Shown here one piece after another: positions 54,163 through 63,997 of a DNA stretch of 64,000 bases. Below the pieces are notes generated by a model, which saw nothing but the letters and a program-made list of their open reading frames with translations, was not told where the DNA came from and did not search any database. The translations under genes and the position numbers were made by a program. Numbering within the stretch: the first letter of the stretch is position 1; each line of letters opens with the position of its first letter. The stretch comes from Polynucleobacter sp. (GTDB lineage Bacteria; Pseudomonadota; Gammaproteobacteria; Burkholderiales; Burkholderiaceae_D), in assembly GCA_021737945.1 (NCBI GenBank), contig JAIPCX010000015.1, positions 1 through 64,000 on the forward strand, given 5' to 3'.

Positions 54163-54639
54163 TTGAACATCTTTTTGCACGCGCCGGAGTCTGAATTGCA
54201 AAAGAACCTACTTGCCCGCAACACCCTTAGGAAGCTTTTGGATTCGAGCCTGCAATTATGGGCCGTAGGCACCCTAATAGCCTTGTCGCTTTTGTGGCTT
54301 TCGATCATTACTGAGATTGATAGAGATCACCAACTGCTCATCAAACAAGGCGAAGCTGAAGCCGCTTCACTTGCCAGCAATTACGCAAAGCAAATTGACT
54401 ATCTTTTCCTACAAGTAGATCAACTCTCGGCTTTTATGTCTGCGACAGTTACGGGACCGAATCCAGCAAGCTCGTTGCAAAAGTTATTTAATACCTTGCC
54501 TAAAGAAAGCCCGATGAACCTACTGTATGTCGACGAAAAAGGAATTGTTCGCAGTTCCCGTCTAAGACCGCACTTAATGCGGACGTGTCGCAGATGCCTT
54601 ATTTTATTGGACACCGCGATTCAGAATCACTCAAATTAA
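54163..54639 (+). pseudogene. N-terminal fragment of frameshifted GGDEF-EAL protein
   Basis: This frame (TTG start, no ribosome-binding site) codes a membrane segment (about residues 33-50) and the first half of a periplasmic Cache-like sensor up to KGIVRSS. After that the expected sensor sequence continues in the next frame (ALNADVSQMPYF). One extra C in CCC at 54557-54559 would join the two frames as SSPSKTALNADVSQ. It is part of the same gene as the entry from 54585. Confidence 0.8.
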
Positions 54640-56879
54640 AAATTCAAAAACCTGCAACGGGCGTTGGTTATCTCAGTGGCAAAACCGTCATCCGTTTTAG
54701 CCGTCGCCTGCTCAAGGCAGACGGTAGCTTTGGTGGCGTGATTTCGATTGCCTTTCTGCAAGATGAACTAACGAATTTTATTACTGGCAGCTCACTCGGG
54801 CCGAATGATGTCGTAGGCCTGAAATTTGGTAGCGGTGAATGGCTAAGTTTTAAGACTATCGCTAGCTCAACGCATGAGTCCCCAAAGCTTGAGCCTTTGT
54901 CTATTGGTACCAGTCACGATCTTGAATCGAATCTGCTAGTCAACAATAAGCTTAGCGTATTCAGCTCAGTCAGTTTGAATCACTATCCCTTACTCACGTT
55001 TGTCAGCATCACGCATGACAACATCATGCAGCCTTACCAAGAAACCGAGCGCGCATACAAGTTAACACTCGCAGCTGGCACAGCACTTATTCTCATCACA
55101 TGCATCATCGGTATCTGGTTTCAAATTAAACGTGATCAAGAAAAGAGTTACGCAGAAGGTATACAAAACACATTCCGCTTAGCGGTGGATGGAGCACAAG
55201 AAGAGCTATATATGCTTTCGCAATTTCTGAATCCAGCTGCTGGCCAAGTTGATTTTAAAATCGAAGATTGCAATGGGCAGGCTATTCGGTTATCAGGAGT
55301 CAGGCGCTCGGATCTGGTTGGTGCTTCGATTAGCCAACTAATGAATGAGGCTAATTTTGACTTTACTCGCTTGTTTTTGCTCGGTGCAATGGCGAATGGA
55401 TTTGCAGAGGCTGAAGTGGAATTGTACCGTCAGGGTGTGAAGCTAAAACGCTGGTATCACTGCCGCGCGGTGCGTGCCGATCTGGGCTTAGCGGTCACCT
55501 TACGCGATATTCATGAAGTCAAAGAAAAAGAGCAGCAACTTCAAGCATTGGCGATGACGGACTCGTTAACTCAGCTGCCGAATCGCCACTGGATGAATCA
55601 ACAACTGCCTGAGATCATCCGACAAACTACTTCATCGAACCAAAAATTCGGAGTGATGTTTATTGACCTAGATAATTTTAAAAATATTAATGACACACTA
55701 GGGCACCAAGAAGGTGATCAGTGCCTGATTGACATAGCAAAAGCATTGCGTGGATCCATACGCAAACAAGATCACGTGATCCGACTGGGCGGTGATGAAT
55801 TTATGGTTCTTCTGCTACACATAGAAGATACGAATACGATTGAAGAAATTGCCTCTCATCTTTTAATAAGTCTACGTTCTGCTGGTGAAGGCAGTGAGTG
55901 GACAACCATGCGCACTCGCGCTTCTATTGGTGGTGCCATTTTCCCGGATGATGCGACGACCGCTGAAGCGCTCATTCAAGCCGCCGACATTGCTATGTAC
56001 GATGCCAAGCGTGCCGGTAAAGATCGTTTCACGCGCTACACCAGCGCCATGCACGATCAATTAAGCGATCGCGTCACGTTGGAAACGGCATTACAACAAG
56101 CGGTCCCTGATAATCAGCTTATGTTGTATCTGCAGCCACGCGTTGATGCATTCAATGGCTACCTTTGCGGCTTTGAGGCTCTGTTGCGCTGGCAGCATCC
56201 AGTCATGGGGCTAATTTCACCGGACCGATTTATACCCGTAGCCGAAGAAACCAATTTGATTATGGACATCGGCAACTGGGTTGCTAACAGCACCTGCGAA
56301 TTAATTGCCCGTTGGGTGACTGAAGGACGATCTATTCAGCCTATTTCTATCAATGTCTCTGCCAAGCAATTAAGATGTAGTGGATTTCGTAAAGCGCTAG
56401 CACGCAGCATGCAACGATATGGCATATCGTCATCCCAGATAGCAATTGAATTGACCGAATCGTCCATGGTCGGCGATGACAAAACGACGCAAGAAGAACT
56501 ACGCATGCTGGAAGGTATGGGCTTGAAACTGATGATTGATGATTTTGGAACCGGTTATTCCTCGTTGTCCCATCTACAAAAATTGAACGTCGACGTATTG
56601 AAGATTGATAAATCGTTCGTTCAAGCACTCTCTTCACAAGATCAAAGTGAACCGCTTTGTCAGGCCATGATACAAATCGGTAAAACCTTGGGTATGGCCG
56701 TAGTGGCCGAGGGAGTAGAGACGGAAGAGCAGCTAGTCGCGCTGCAAGCGATGGGTTGTGATGAGATACAGGGCTTCTTAATCGCAGCACCCTTGCCGAT
56801 ACCAGAAGCTGAAGCGTTATTAACTCATGGTCCCTTCTTCAAGCCCTTGTCGACTTCGAACAGGCTGAACGCTGCTTAA
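54585..56879 (+). CDS. Diguanylate cyclase/phosphodiesterase (GGDEF-EAL), main part of a frameshifted gene
   Basis: The 764-aa frame carries the rest of the Cache-like sensor (to about residue 150), a second membrane segment (LTLAAGTALILITCIIGIWF), a PAS-like part, GGDEF (RLGGDEFMVLL; about 405) and EAL (GFEALLRW; about 530) with DDFGTGYSSLSHL and the IDKSF motif. Both active-site motifs are intact, so it could make and/or break cyclic-di-GMP. Its N-terminus lies in the fragment at 54163. If the frameshift is real, the sensor is truncated; the GTG here is not a convincing start. Confidence 0.88.
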   Translation: MSQMPYFIGHRDSESLKLKIQKPATGVGYLSGKTVIRFSRRLLKADGSFGGVISIAFLQDELTNFITGSSLGPNDVVGLKFGSGEWLSFKTIASSTHESPKLEPLSIGTSHDLESNLLVNNKLSVFSSVSLNHYPLLTFVSITHDNIMQPYQETERAYKLTLAAGTALILITCIIGIWFQIKRDQEKSYAEGIQNTFRLAVDGAQEELYMLSQFLNPAAGQVDFKIEDCNGQAIRLSGVRRSDLVGASISQLMNEANFDFTRLFLLGAMANGFAEAEVELYRQGVKLKRWYHCRAVRADLGLAVTLRDIHEVKEKEQQLQALAMTDSLTQLPNRHWMNQQLPEIIRQTTSSNQKFGVMFIDLDNFKNINDTLGHQEGDQCLIDIAKALRGSIRKQDHVIRLGGDEFMVLLLHIEDTNTIEEIASHLLISLRSAGEGSEWTTMRTRASIGGAIFPDDATTAEALIQAADIAMYDAKRAGKDRFTRYTSAMHDQLSDRVTLETALQQAVPDNQLMLYLQPRVDAFNGYLCGFEALLRWQHPVMGLISPDRFIPVAEETNLIMDIGNWVANSTCELIARWVTEGRSIQPISINVSAKQLRCSGFRKALARSMQRYGISSSQIAIELTESSMVGDDKTTQEELRMLEGMGLKLMIDDFGTGYSSLSHLQKLNVDVLKIDKSFVQALSSQDQSEPLCQAMIQIGKTLGMAVVAEGVETEEQLVALQAMGCDEIQGFLIAAPLPIPEAEALLTHGPFFKPLSTSNRLNAA

Positions 56880-56885
56880 TGCAAA

Positions 56886-57110
56886 TTAAGTTAATAATTG
56901 TCGATGGCTAGTGATCGCTTCACGCACGATGTCACTAAACTCTTCTGTATTTTTTTGGTCGAGGCCTTCTAAAATTGCTCGTCGCATACGCGGCTCCCAG
57001 AAGCGCTTGATATGCGAGGCGATATCTTCCAGCGCTTGAGTGCGATCAGGCATACTCTCGAAAAATTCACCAATCTGATTCGCCATTCTGATCAGGTTGT
57101 TTACGTCCAT
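56886..57110 (-). CDS. fdsD: Formate dehydrogenase delta subunit
   Basis: The 74-aa small subunit starts MDVNNLIRMANQIGEFFES with AAGGTG just upstream; the longer frame to 57170 is less likely. It belongs to the NAD-dependent formate dehydrogenase FdsD family, needed for assembly or stability of the enzyme. It is the last gene of the operon, 57 bp after fdhD. Confidence 0.92.
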   Translation of the reverse strand: MDVNNLIRMANQIGEFFESMPDRTQALEDIASHIKRFWEPRMRRAILEGLDQKNTEEFSDIVREAITSHRQLLT

Positions 57111-57166
57111 AGTCGCACCTTTTGCTTTCGCGTTGTTAGTTCGCATTGCTAGTTCGATTTTATAAT

Positions 57167-58003
57167 TCAATCGCTTCGCACTCGGTCGGCATGCGTATAG
57201 ATCACGTAACTACGATCTCGCATAAAACCTATCAGAGTCACTCCAGCTCGTTCGGCCAATTCCACCGCAAAACTCGTCGGTGCTGAGATGGCCGCAATCA
57301 CACCTACATTCATGATGGCGGCTTTTTGTACCATTTCATAACTAGCGCGGCTAGTGATGAGCAAGACACCCTCAGAGAAATCCTGCTGCTGCTCTGCCAT
57401 AACACCAATCAATTTATCGAGCGCATTATGGCGTCCAACATCTTCACGCACCAATGTAACCTGACCCTGCGCTGTCATCCAAGCAGCAGCATGGGTCGCA
57501 CCACTATGCATTTGCAGTGGCTGTAAATTTTGCATGGCGTGCATGCCATTCACAATCGCCGCTTCAGTAAAGTGATGACGATGCGACACTGCTGTTGTGC
57601 AGCGAGTGACTTGCTCAAGTGATTCGGTTCCACACAAACCACAGCCAGTTCGTCCTGCTAAATTTCGCCGCCGCTGTTTCAACAACATGAAACGCTCAGC
57701 GGCAATCTCTACGTGCACTAACCAACCTGCTTCCGTGGATTCAACTTCGCAGGTATACAACTCCGAAGCCTGCTGAATGATGCCTTCCGAAAGCGAAAAG
57801 CCCAGCGCAAAATTTTCCAAATCAGCCGGTGAGGCCAACATCACAACGTGGGAAATACCGTTGTATTCCAGCGCCACCGGCACTTCAACGGCAATCAAAT
57901 CGTTCGTGATTGTTTGCTCGCCATCACGAACCCGCAACACCGATACCTGCTTTAGCGACTCGGCGCTGTTCGTGAGTTCATGCGCTAACGCAGGATCAGC
58001 CAT
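57167..58003 (-). CDS. fdhD: Formate dehydrogenase accessory sulfurtransferase FdhD
   Basis: The 278-aa protein carries sulfur from IscS to the molybdenum cofactor of formate dehydrogenase. The reactive CxxC is in RTGCGLCGTESL. The family segments FALGFSLSEGII and VREDVGRHNALDKLIG are intact, and the end has SAPTSFAVELAERAGVTLIGF. It lies between fdsA and fdsD, the position of fdsC in fdsGBACD operons. Confidence 0.95.
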   Translation of the reverse strand: MADPALAHELTNSAESLKQVSVLRVRDGEQTITNDLIAVEVPVALEYNGISHVVMLASPADLENFALGFSLSEGIIQQASELYTCEVESTEAGWLVHVEIAAERFMLLKQRRRNLAGRTGCGLCGTESLEQVTRCTTAVSHRHHFTEAAIVNGMHAMQNLQPLQMHSGATHAAAWMTAQGQVTLVREDVGRHNALDKLIGVMAEQQQDFSEGVLLITSRASYEMVQKAAIMNVGVIAAISAPTSFAVELAERAGVTLIGFMRDRSYVIYTHADRVRSD

Positions 58004-58048
58004 AGCTCGATGAATTCACAAACAAACGATTAACGAACTTTATGATGT

Positions 58049-60901
58049 CTACGCTCCACCCGCCTCAGACTCAAGATGCGCCAACTCTAATTGCTGGCGA
58101 TTAAATTCCTGATAGTCGCGCTGCCATTCCGAATGCTGAGTTACAGGCATTACTTGCACGGCTGTGACTTTGTACTCAGGACAGTTAGTTGCCCAGTCCG
58201 AGTTATCGGTCGTAATCACATTCGCGCCTGATTCCGGGAAGTGGAACGTTGTATACACAACCCCGGGTTGAACGTTTTCAGTAATCGTTGCACGCAAAAC
58301 AGTCTGACCAGAGCGTGATTCAATACCTACCCAAGCATCCTGTTGAATGCCACGCTCTTCGGCATCATGCGGATGAATCTCCAATCGATCTTCGCTATGC
58401 CATTGCACGTTCTCGGTACGACGAGTCTGAGCACCGACGTTGTATTGCGACAGAATTCGACCGGTGGTCAATATCAATGGGAATTTGCGCGTAATTTTTT
58501 CCGTTGTTGGCACGTATTGGGTAATAAAGAATTTACCTTTACCACGCACAAACGTATCGATGTGCATGATAGGCGTGCCTTCTGGAGCTGCGTCATTACA
58601 CGGCCACTGCACACTACCCAGTTGCTCAATCTTTTTGAATGTCACGCCGTGGAAGGTCGGTGTCAGCGATGCAATCTCATCCATGATTTCAGAAGGATGT
58701 GAATATTTCATCGCATAACCTAAAGCATTAGCTAGCAACTGCGTAACTTCCCAATCCGAATAACCCGCTTTAGCTGGCATGACTTTGCTGACACGCGAAA
58801 TGCGTCGCTCAGCATTGGTAAACGTGCCATCTTTTTCCAAGAAAGATGAACCCGGTAAAAATACATGGGCGTATTTTGCAGTTTCATTCAAAAACAAATC
58901 CTGAACGACGATGCATTCCATCGCCGACAATGCGGAGGCGACATGCTGAGTATTCGGATCCGATTGAACAATATCTTCACCCTGGCAATACAAGCCCATG
59001 AAGCTGCCATCGAGTGCCGCATCAAACATATTCGGAATACGCAAACCAGGTTCTGGATTTAGAGTTACACCCCAACGCGCTTCGAATTCAGCACGCGCGA
59101 TGCTGTCAGAGATATGACGATAACCTGGCAACTCATGCGGGAACGAACCCATATCGCACGAACCTTGCACATTGTTCTGGCCACGTAAAGGATTTACACC
59201 CACGCCTTCGCGCCCGACGTTACCTGTTGCCATAGCGAGGTTAGCAATACCCATCACCATGGTGGAGCCTTGCGCATGCTCGGTAACACCCAAACCATAA
59301 TAGATCGCTGCATTACCGCCGTTAGCGTACAAGCGAGCCGCACTACGAACTGTTTCAGCAGGCACACCAGTTACTTCAGCTAAAGCCTCAGGCGAATTTT
59401 CAGGACGCGAAACAAATTCTTTCCAATCCTTGAACGACTGCGCATCGCAACGCTCAGCGATATAGGCTTCGCTACACAAGCCCTCAGTCACCACCACATG
59501 GGCCAGTGCTGAAATGATCGCTACGTTGGTACCTGGCTTAAGCTTTAAATGATAGTCCGCTTGAACGTGAGGTGACTTCACCATTTCAGTGGTGCGTGGA
59601 TCAACTACGATCAATTTAGCGCCTTGACGCAAGCGACGTTTCATTTGCGATGCAAACACGGGGTGCGCCACTGCAGGATTAGCACCAATGACCATGATAA
59701 CGTCGGCATGCATGACCGAATCAAAGGTCTGCGTTCCCGCTGATTCACCTAAGGTCTGCTTCAAACCATAACCAGTAGGCGAATGGCAAACACGTGCGCA
59801 GGTATCTACATTGTTATTACCAAAGGCTGCACGAACCAACTTTTGAACTAAATAAACTTCTTCATTGGTGCAGCGTGACGAAGTGATACCACCGATGGAG
59901 TCACGTCCATGCTTATCTTGAATGCGGCGGAATTCACTCGCCGCATACCCAATTGCTTCTTCCCACGAGACTTCTTGCCACGGGTCAGTAATTTTTTTAC
60001 GAATCATGGGTTTGAGCATGCGATCTTTATGCGTCGCATAACCCCATGCAAATCGACCCTTAACGCAGGAATGGCCGTGATTCGCTTGACCATCTTTCCA
60101 AGGAACCATGCGTACGACTTCATTGCCTTTCATTTCAGCTTTGAAGGCACAACCCACACCGCAATAAGCGCAGGTAGTGATTTTGCTGTGCTCAGCCTGC
60201 CCCATCATGATGACGCTCTTCTCAGTCAGAGTCGCCGTTGGACATGCCTGCACACACGCGCCGCACGAAACGCAATCGGATTCCATAAACGAATCGTTCT
60301 GACCAGCAGCCACTCGCGAATCAAAACCACGACCATCAATCGTTAGCGCAAACGTACCTTGCGTTTCTTCGCAGGCACGAACACAACGATTACAGACGAT
60401 ACATTTCGACGCGTCATAGGTGAAGTAGGGATTGGATTCATCTTTTTTCAAATCCAAATGATTTTTACCTTGGTAGCCGTAACGCACTTCGCGCAAGCCA
60501 ACTAAGCCCGCCACATCTTGCAGTTCACAATTACCATTGGTTGGGCACGTGAGGCAATCTAACGGATGGTCAGAGATGTACAACTCCATCATGCCGCGAC
60601 GAATATCTGCGAGCTTAGGGGTTTGCGTCTTTACCTTCATACCGTTTTCAACCGGCGTGGTGCACGATGCGGGATAACCTTTACGACCTTCGATTTCAAC
60701 CAAGCAGACGCGGCATGAACCAAATGCCTCAAGCGAATCGGTGGCACACAATTTTGGAACGTTGATTCCGGCTTCGGTACTGGCCCGCATCACCGAGGTA
60801 CCTGCGGGTACCGTAATGCTGACACCATCAATCTCTAACGTAATGCTGGTTGCTGATTCGCGTTGCGGCGTACCGTAATCGGTATCGTTAAGCTTATTCA
60901 T
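58049..60901 (-). CDS. fdsA: NAD-dependent formate dehydrogenase, alpha (Moco) subunit
   Basis: The 950-aa catalytic subunit oxidises formate to CO2. It has an N-terminal [2Fe-2S] domain (FGSCRVCLVEI), the His-containing cluster site HPLDCLTCPTNGNC, two ferredoxin-type clusters (CIVCNRCVRAC, CVSCGACVQAC), a further [4Fe-4S] site CAYCGVGC, and the bis-MGD domain. The active-site residue is cysteine, Cys372 in CARVCHSPT, not selenocysteine. ATG overlaps the fdsB stop (ATGA). Confidence 0.96.
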   Translation of the reverse strand: MNKLNDTDYGTPQRESATSITLEIDGVSITVPAGTSVMRASTEAGINVPKLCATDSLEAFGSCRVCLVEIEGRKGYPASCTTPVENGMKVKTQTPKLADIRRGMMELYISDHPLDCLTCPTNGNCELQDVAGLVGLREVRYGYQGKNHLDLKKDESNPYFTYDASKCIVCNRCVRACEETQGTFALTIDGRGFDSRVAAGQNDSFMESDCVSCGACVQACPTATLTEKSVIMMGQAEHSKITTCAYCGVGCAFKAEMKGNEVVRMVPWKDGQANHGHSCVKGRFAWGYATHKDRMLKPMIRKKITDPWQEVSWEEAIGYAASEFRRIQDKHGRDSIGGITSSRCTNEEVYLVQKLVRAAFGNNNVDTCARVCHSPTGYGLKQTLGESAGTQTFDSVMHADVIMVIGANPAVAHPVFASQMKRRLRQGAKLIVVDPRTTEMVKSPHVQADYHLKLKPGTNVAIISALAHVVVTEGLCSEAYIAERCDAQSFKDWKEFVSRPENSPEALAEVTGVPAETVRSAARLYANGGNAAIYYGLGVTEHAQGSTMVMGIANLAMATGNVGREGVGVNPLRGQNNVQGSCDMGSFPHELPGYRHISDSIARAEFEARWGVTLNPEPGLRIPNMFDAALDGSFMGLYCQGEDIVQSDPNTQHVASALSAMECIVVQDLFLNETAKYAHVFLPGSSFLEKDGTFTNAERRISRVSKVMPAKAGYSDWEVTQLLANALGYAMKYSHPSEIMDEIASLTPTFHGVTFKKIEQLGSVQWPCNDAAPEGTPIMHIDTFVRGKGKFFITQYVPTTEKITRKFPLILTTGRILSQYNVGAQTRRTENVQWHSEDRLEIHPHDAEERGIQQDAWVGIESRSGQTVLRATITENVQPGVVYTTFHFPESGANVITTDNSDWATNCPEYKVTAVQVMPVTQHSEWQRDYQEFNRQQLELAHLESEAGGA

Positions 60902-62475
60902 GCTGCCTCCTTGGCTGTATTCTTTGATCCTGCTTGTTTACTGTCGATGCCGAAATCTTCAGGGAAATGATTCATGGCAGAGAGCACGGGAAAAGGTGTC
61001 ATACCACCCATCGCGCACAAGGAGCCATTCAGCATCACATCACATAGATCACGCACTAGATGAATCTGTTGTTCACGTTCTTCGCCGGCTATCACTTTAT
61101 CGAGCGCCTCGACACCACGCGTAGAGCCGATTCGGCACGGCGTGCATTTACCGCATGACTCAACGGCGCAAAATTCCATTGCATAACGAGCTTGCTTAAG
61201 CATATCGACCGTGTCATCAAACACCACGATACCGCCATGACCCAAGGTGCCACCTAGCGCTAGAAATGCTTCGTAATCAAGAGGCGTATCAAATTGTGAT
61301 TGGGGCAGATAAGCACCTAATGGGCCACCGACTTGAACAGCACGTATTTCACGACCCGAACGTGTACCACCACCAAAGTCGTACAACATCTCACGCAAGC
61401 TGACACCGAAGGCTTTCTCAACTAAACCACCTTGTTTGATATTGCCCGCGAGTTGTATCGGCAACGTGCCGCGTGAGCGGCCCATACCGTAGTCGCGATA
61501 AAACGCAGCACCGCGCGCAAAAATAATCGGCACTGAGGCAAGTGATATGACGTTGTTAATGACCGTTGGTTTGCCGAACAAACCAGAGATGGCTGGCAGA
61601 GGTGGTTTTGCACGCACGATACCGCGACGACCTTCTAAACTTTCTAGTAGTGCAGTTTCTTCACCGCAGACATACGAGCCTGCACCGACGCGCACCTCAA
61701 GATGAAACGCATGGCCTGAGCCCAAAACATTTTCACCTAAATAGTTATTGTTCTCGGCGATGACAATCGCTTCATTTAATACATCAATCGCATGCGGGTA
61801 CTCGGAACGAACATAGATGTAACCCTTAGTCGCACCGACAGCAAGACCCGCGATTGTCATACCTTCGATCAGCATGAAGGGATCATCTTCCATCACCATA
61901 CGATCTGAGAACGTACCCGAATCACCTTCATCGGCATTACATACGATGTACTTTTGCGAACCGGTTGTCGCACGCACCGTGTTCCATTTGATACCCGTTG
62001 GGAAAGCGGCACCGCCGCGTCCGCGCAAACCCGAATCGGTGACTTGTTGCACGATTTGTTCTTGGGTCAAGCCTAAGGCATTCTTCAAGCCGACATAACC
62101 TTCATGCGCGACATAATCATCTATCGACACAGGGTCGGTAATGCCGATGCGTGCGAAGGTTAAACGTTCCTGATTTTTTAAAAATGGAATCTGTTCAGTT
62201 TTACCTAATGACAGTGCATGCTTGCCGCCTTGAGTGAAATTCGAATCAAACAAGGATTTCACATCCTCTTCAGTGACCGGGCCATAGGCATGACGCTCGC
62301 CATTAATTTCAACTTCAACGAGTGGCTCTAACCAAAACATGCCACGCGAACCGTTACGAACCAAACTAATTTCTTCGCCCTTAGCTTTGGCTTGTGACGT
62401 TATTGCATTTGCTACGTCGTTGGCGCCTAGTGCTATCGCGGTCGAATCACGCGGCACAAAAATTTTCACGCTCAT
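60898..62475 (-). CDS. fdsB: NAD-dependent formate dehydrogenase, beta (FMN/NAD) subunit
   Basis: The 525-aa subunit passes electrons to NAD+. The N-terminal part is thioredoxin-like. The NADH/FMN part shows GLRGRGGAAFPTGIKW and RVGAGSYVCGEETALLESLEGRRG, and the [4Fe-4S] site is ESCGKCTPCRIGS with a later Cys. It is homologous to NuoF. It overlaps fdsG by 4 bp and fdsA by 4 bp. Confidence 0.96.
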   Translation of the reverse strand: MSVKIFVPRDSTAIALGANDVANAITSQAKAKGEEISLVRNGSRGMFWLEPLVEVEINGERHAYGPVTEEDVKSLFDSNFTQGGKHALSLGKTEQIPFLKNQERLTFARIGITDPVSIDDYVAHEGYVGLKNALGLTQEQIVQQVTDSGLRGRGGAAFPTGIKWNTVRATTGSQKYIVCNADEGDSGTFSDRMVMEDDPFMLIEGMTIAGLAVGATKGYIYVRSEYPHAIDVLNEAIVIAENNNYLGENVLGSGHAFHLEVRVGAGSYVCGEETALLESLEGRRGIVRAKPPLPAISGLFGKPTVINNVISLASVPIIFARGAAFYRDYGMGRSRGTLPIQLAGNIKQGGLVEKAFGVSLREMLYDFGGGTRSGREIRAVQVGGPLGAYLPQSQFDTPLDYEAFLALGGTLGHGGIVVFDDTVDMLKQARYAMEFCAVESCGKCTPCRIGSTRGVEALDKVIAGEEREQQIHLVRDLCDVMLNGSLCAMGGMTPFPVLSAMNHFPEDFGIDSKQAGSKNTAKEAA

Positions 62476-62948
62476 GCTTGACTCCTTGCTCGCTCAACCA
62501 ATGTCTTTAAACGCTCAATCGTCATGCGAGCATGTACATCGTCATTAATCATGGCGGAAGGGCCGCACGCGCAGTGACCCAAGCAATACACAGGCTCTAG
62601 GGTTACAGCACCGTCTTTGGTCGTTTCATGGAAATCGCAGCCGAGTGCTTTTACCGCCTCCTGAGCGAATGCATACCCACCGACGGCCTGGCACGCTTCG
62701 GCTCGACAAATTTGCACAACGACTTTACCGGCCGGCTTCTGGCGGAAGTGATGGTAATAACTAATGACACCATGCACTTCTGCACGCGAGACGTTCAGCG
62801 CGTCTGCGATACGAGGGACAACCTCTGCAGGCACATAACCCTCAACCGCTTGAATCGCATGCAAAATAGGAAGCAGCGCTCCCTCAGTCTTGGCCATTCG
62901 AGTCAAAATCTCGTCGATGGCATCGGTGGTGACAGTGTCGGACATCAA
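62472..62948 (-). CDS. fdsG: NAD-dependent formate dehydrogenase, gamma ([2Fe-2S]) subunit
   Basis: The 158-aa NuoE-like subunit has a helical N-terminus and a thioredoxin-fold [2Fe-2S] domain with ligands in CRAEACQAVGG and CLGHCACGPSAM. It is the first gene of the fds operon; the promoter should lie in 62949-63081. AGGAT stands before the ATG. Confidence 0.96.
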   Translation of the reverse strand: MMSDTVTTDAIDEILTRMAKTEGALLPILHAIQAVEGYVPAEVVPRIADALNVSRAEVHGVISYYHHFRQKPAGKVVVQICRAEACQAVGGYAFAQEAVKALGCDFHETTKDGAVTLEPVYCLGHCACGPSAMINDDVHARMTIERLKTLVERARSQA

Positions 62949-63141
62949 AATCCTCTTGAATCTGGAATTTATGCAATTAAAAGCCTAAATAAATTCCTTG
63001 AATAGGCTGCTTTTCATTGCGAAACTGGATGTTCAACCTTGCGACAGACTGTGTCAATATGCTTTTTATCGCCTATGAAGCTTGTGGCACTCTGCCATTC
63101 GGGCACTTAACAAAAATGTCGGTCTGACCGATCATGCCAAC

Positions 63142-63468
63142 ATGAAGATCGCAAACAATCATCACATCTATGTGGTCGAGTTATCCAAAGACGTGCTGTA
63201 CGAGCCAAAGTTCAAGAAAGCCAATCCCGATTATCGTTTCGGCAAGCCCTGCGTTTATGTCGGCATGACGGGGCTGGACCCAGACACTCGGTTCGATCGC
63301 CATAAAGCAGGCATTCAGGCTAATAAGTTTGTGAATAAATTCGGACTCTGGTTATTGCCGGAATTATACGAATCCCATAACCCGATGCCTTATGAAGATG
63401 CTAAGTACATGGAGGTTGATTTGGCCATACGCTTAAGAGAAGCGGGCTATGGTGTTTGGCAGGCTTGA
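63142..63468 (+). CDS. Small GIY-YIG-like protein
   Basis: The conserved part begins MKIANNHHIYVVELS, so I use the ATG at 63142 (108 aa); an upstream GTG at 63082 is possible. The pattern HIYVVEL, then VYVGMTGLDPDTRFDRHKAG, matches the GIY-YIG nuclease core with the conserved Arg. The metal-binding Glu could be in MEVDLA. No ribosome-binding site is clear. It is divergent from the fds operon, and function is unknown. Confidence 0.7.
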   Translation: MKIANNHHIYVVELSKDVLYEPKFKKANPDYRFGKPCVYVGMTGLDPDTRFDRHKAGIQANKFVNKFGLWLLPELYESHNPMPYEDAKYMEVDLAIRLREAGYGVWQA

Positions 63469-63634
63469 GCTAATCGCGAAAAAAAATTCGATCGACGGTT
63501 CAATAAATAGTAGTTTGAAAACTAAACACCTCTTATTCCCGCCATATTTTGCAACACGTAATTACAAATGCGTAATGCGAACGTTTTTACAGTTGAATTA
63601 AAGACTTGAAACTTGCATGGTTAGCCTCACGGCA

Positions 63635-63650
63635 TGAATTTACATTCATT
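63635..63650. promoter_or_regulatory. Inverted repeat before the HTH gene
   Basis: ATGAA-TTTACA-TTCAT lies 15 bp before the start of the small HTH regulator gene and could be an autoregulatory operator. Confidence 0.25.
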
Positions 63651-63664
63651 CGACGAGGCTACGT

Positions 63665-63997
63665 ATGGAAAACAGACAACTTGCACGCCTGCTTGGCGCT
63701 CTCAGTTTTGAGGAGCGATTAAGGATTATTGGCTCCCTTATTGCCGCCGGCAACGAAGGCCTGTCTCAGACCGAACTCGCTGAAATCACTGGATTAAACC
63801 CTTCCAGTGTGTGGATACATATCGATTACATGATGGGCACCGACATGGTGAAAAGCCGACCAACACCCGCAGGGAAAATATTCACCGCCGATCTTCAGCT
63901 ACTGGAAGAATTGTTTATTTTTATGAATGAAAACTACGGCGCAGGTGTTCGTTTGGTCAACCGCGCTGCTAGCAAAAAGGCACGTGTCACTGAATAA
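63665..63997 (+). CDS. ArsR-type winged-helix regulator
   Basis: The 110-aa protein has an N-terminal helix with LLGALSFEERLRIIGSLIAAG and a recognition part GLSQTELAEITGLNPSSVWIHIDYM, followed by a wing (KSRPTPAGKIFTAD). This is the ArsR layout. It has no ArsR metal motif (ELCVCDL). The stop codon lies 3 bp from the right edge, so any operon partner is outside the window. Confidence 0.85.
   Translation: MENRQLARLLGALSFEERLRIIGSLIAAGNEGLSQTELAEITGLNPSSVWIHIDYMMGTDMVKSRPTPAGKIFTADLQLLEELFIFMNENYGAGVRLVNRAASKKARVTE

Noticed and set aside
59786..59788. Selenocysteine (UGA) at the formate dehydrogenase active site
   Set aside because: The codon is TGC (Cys372) in CARVCHSPT, so the enzyme is the cysteine type.
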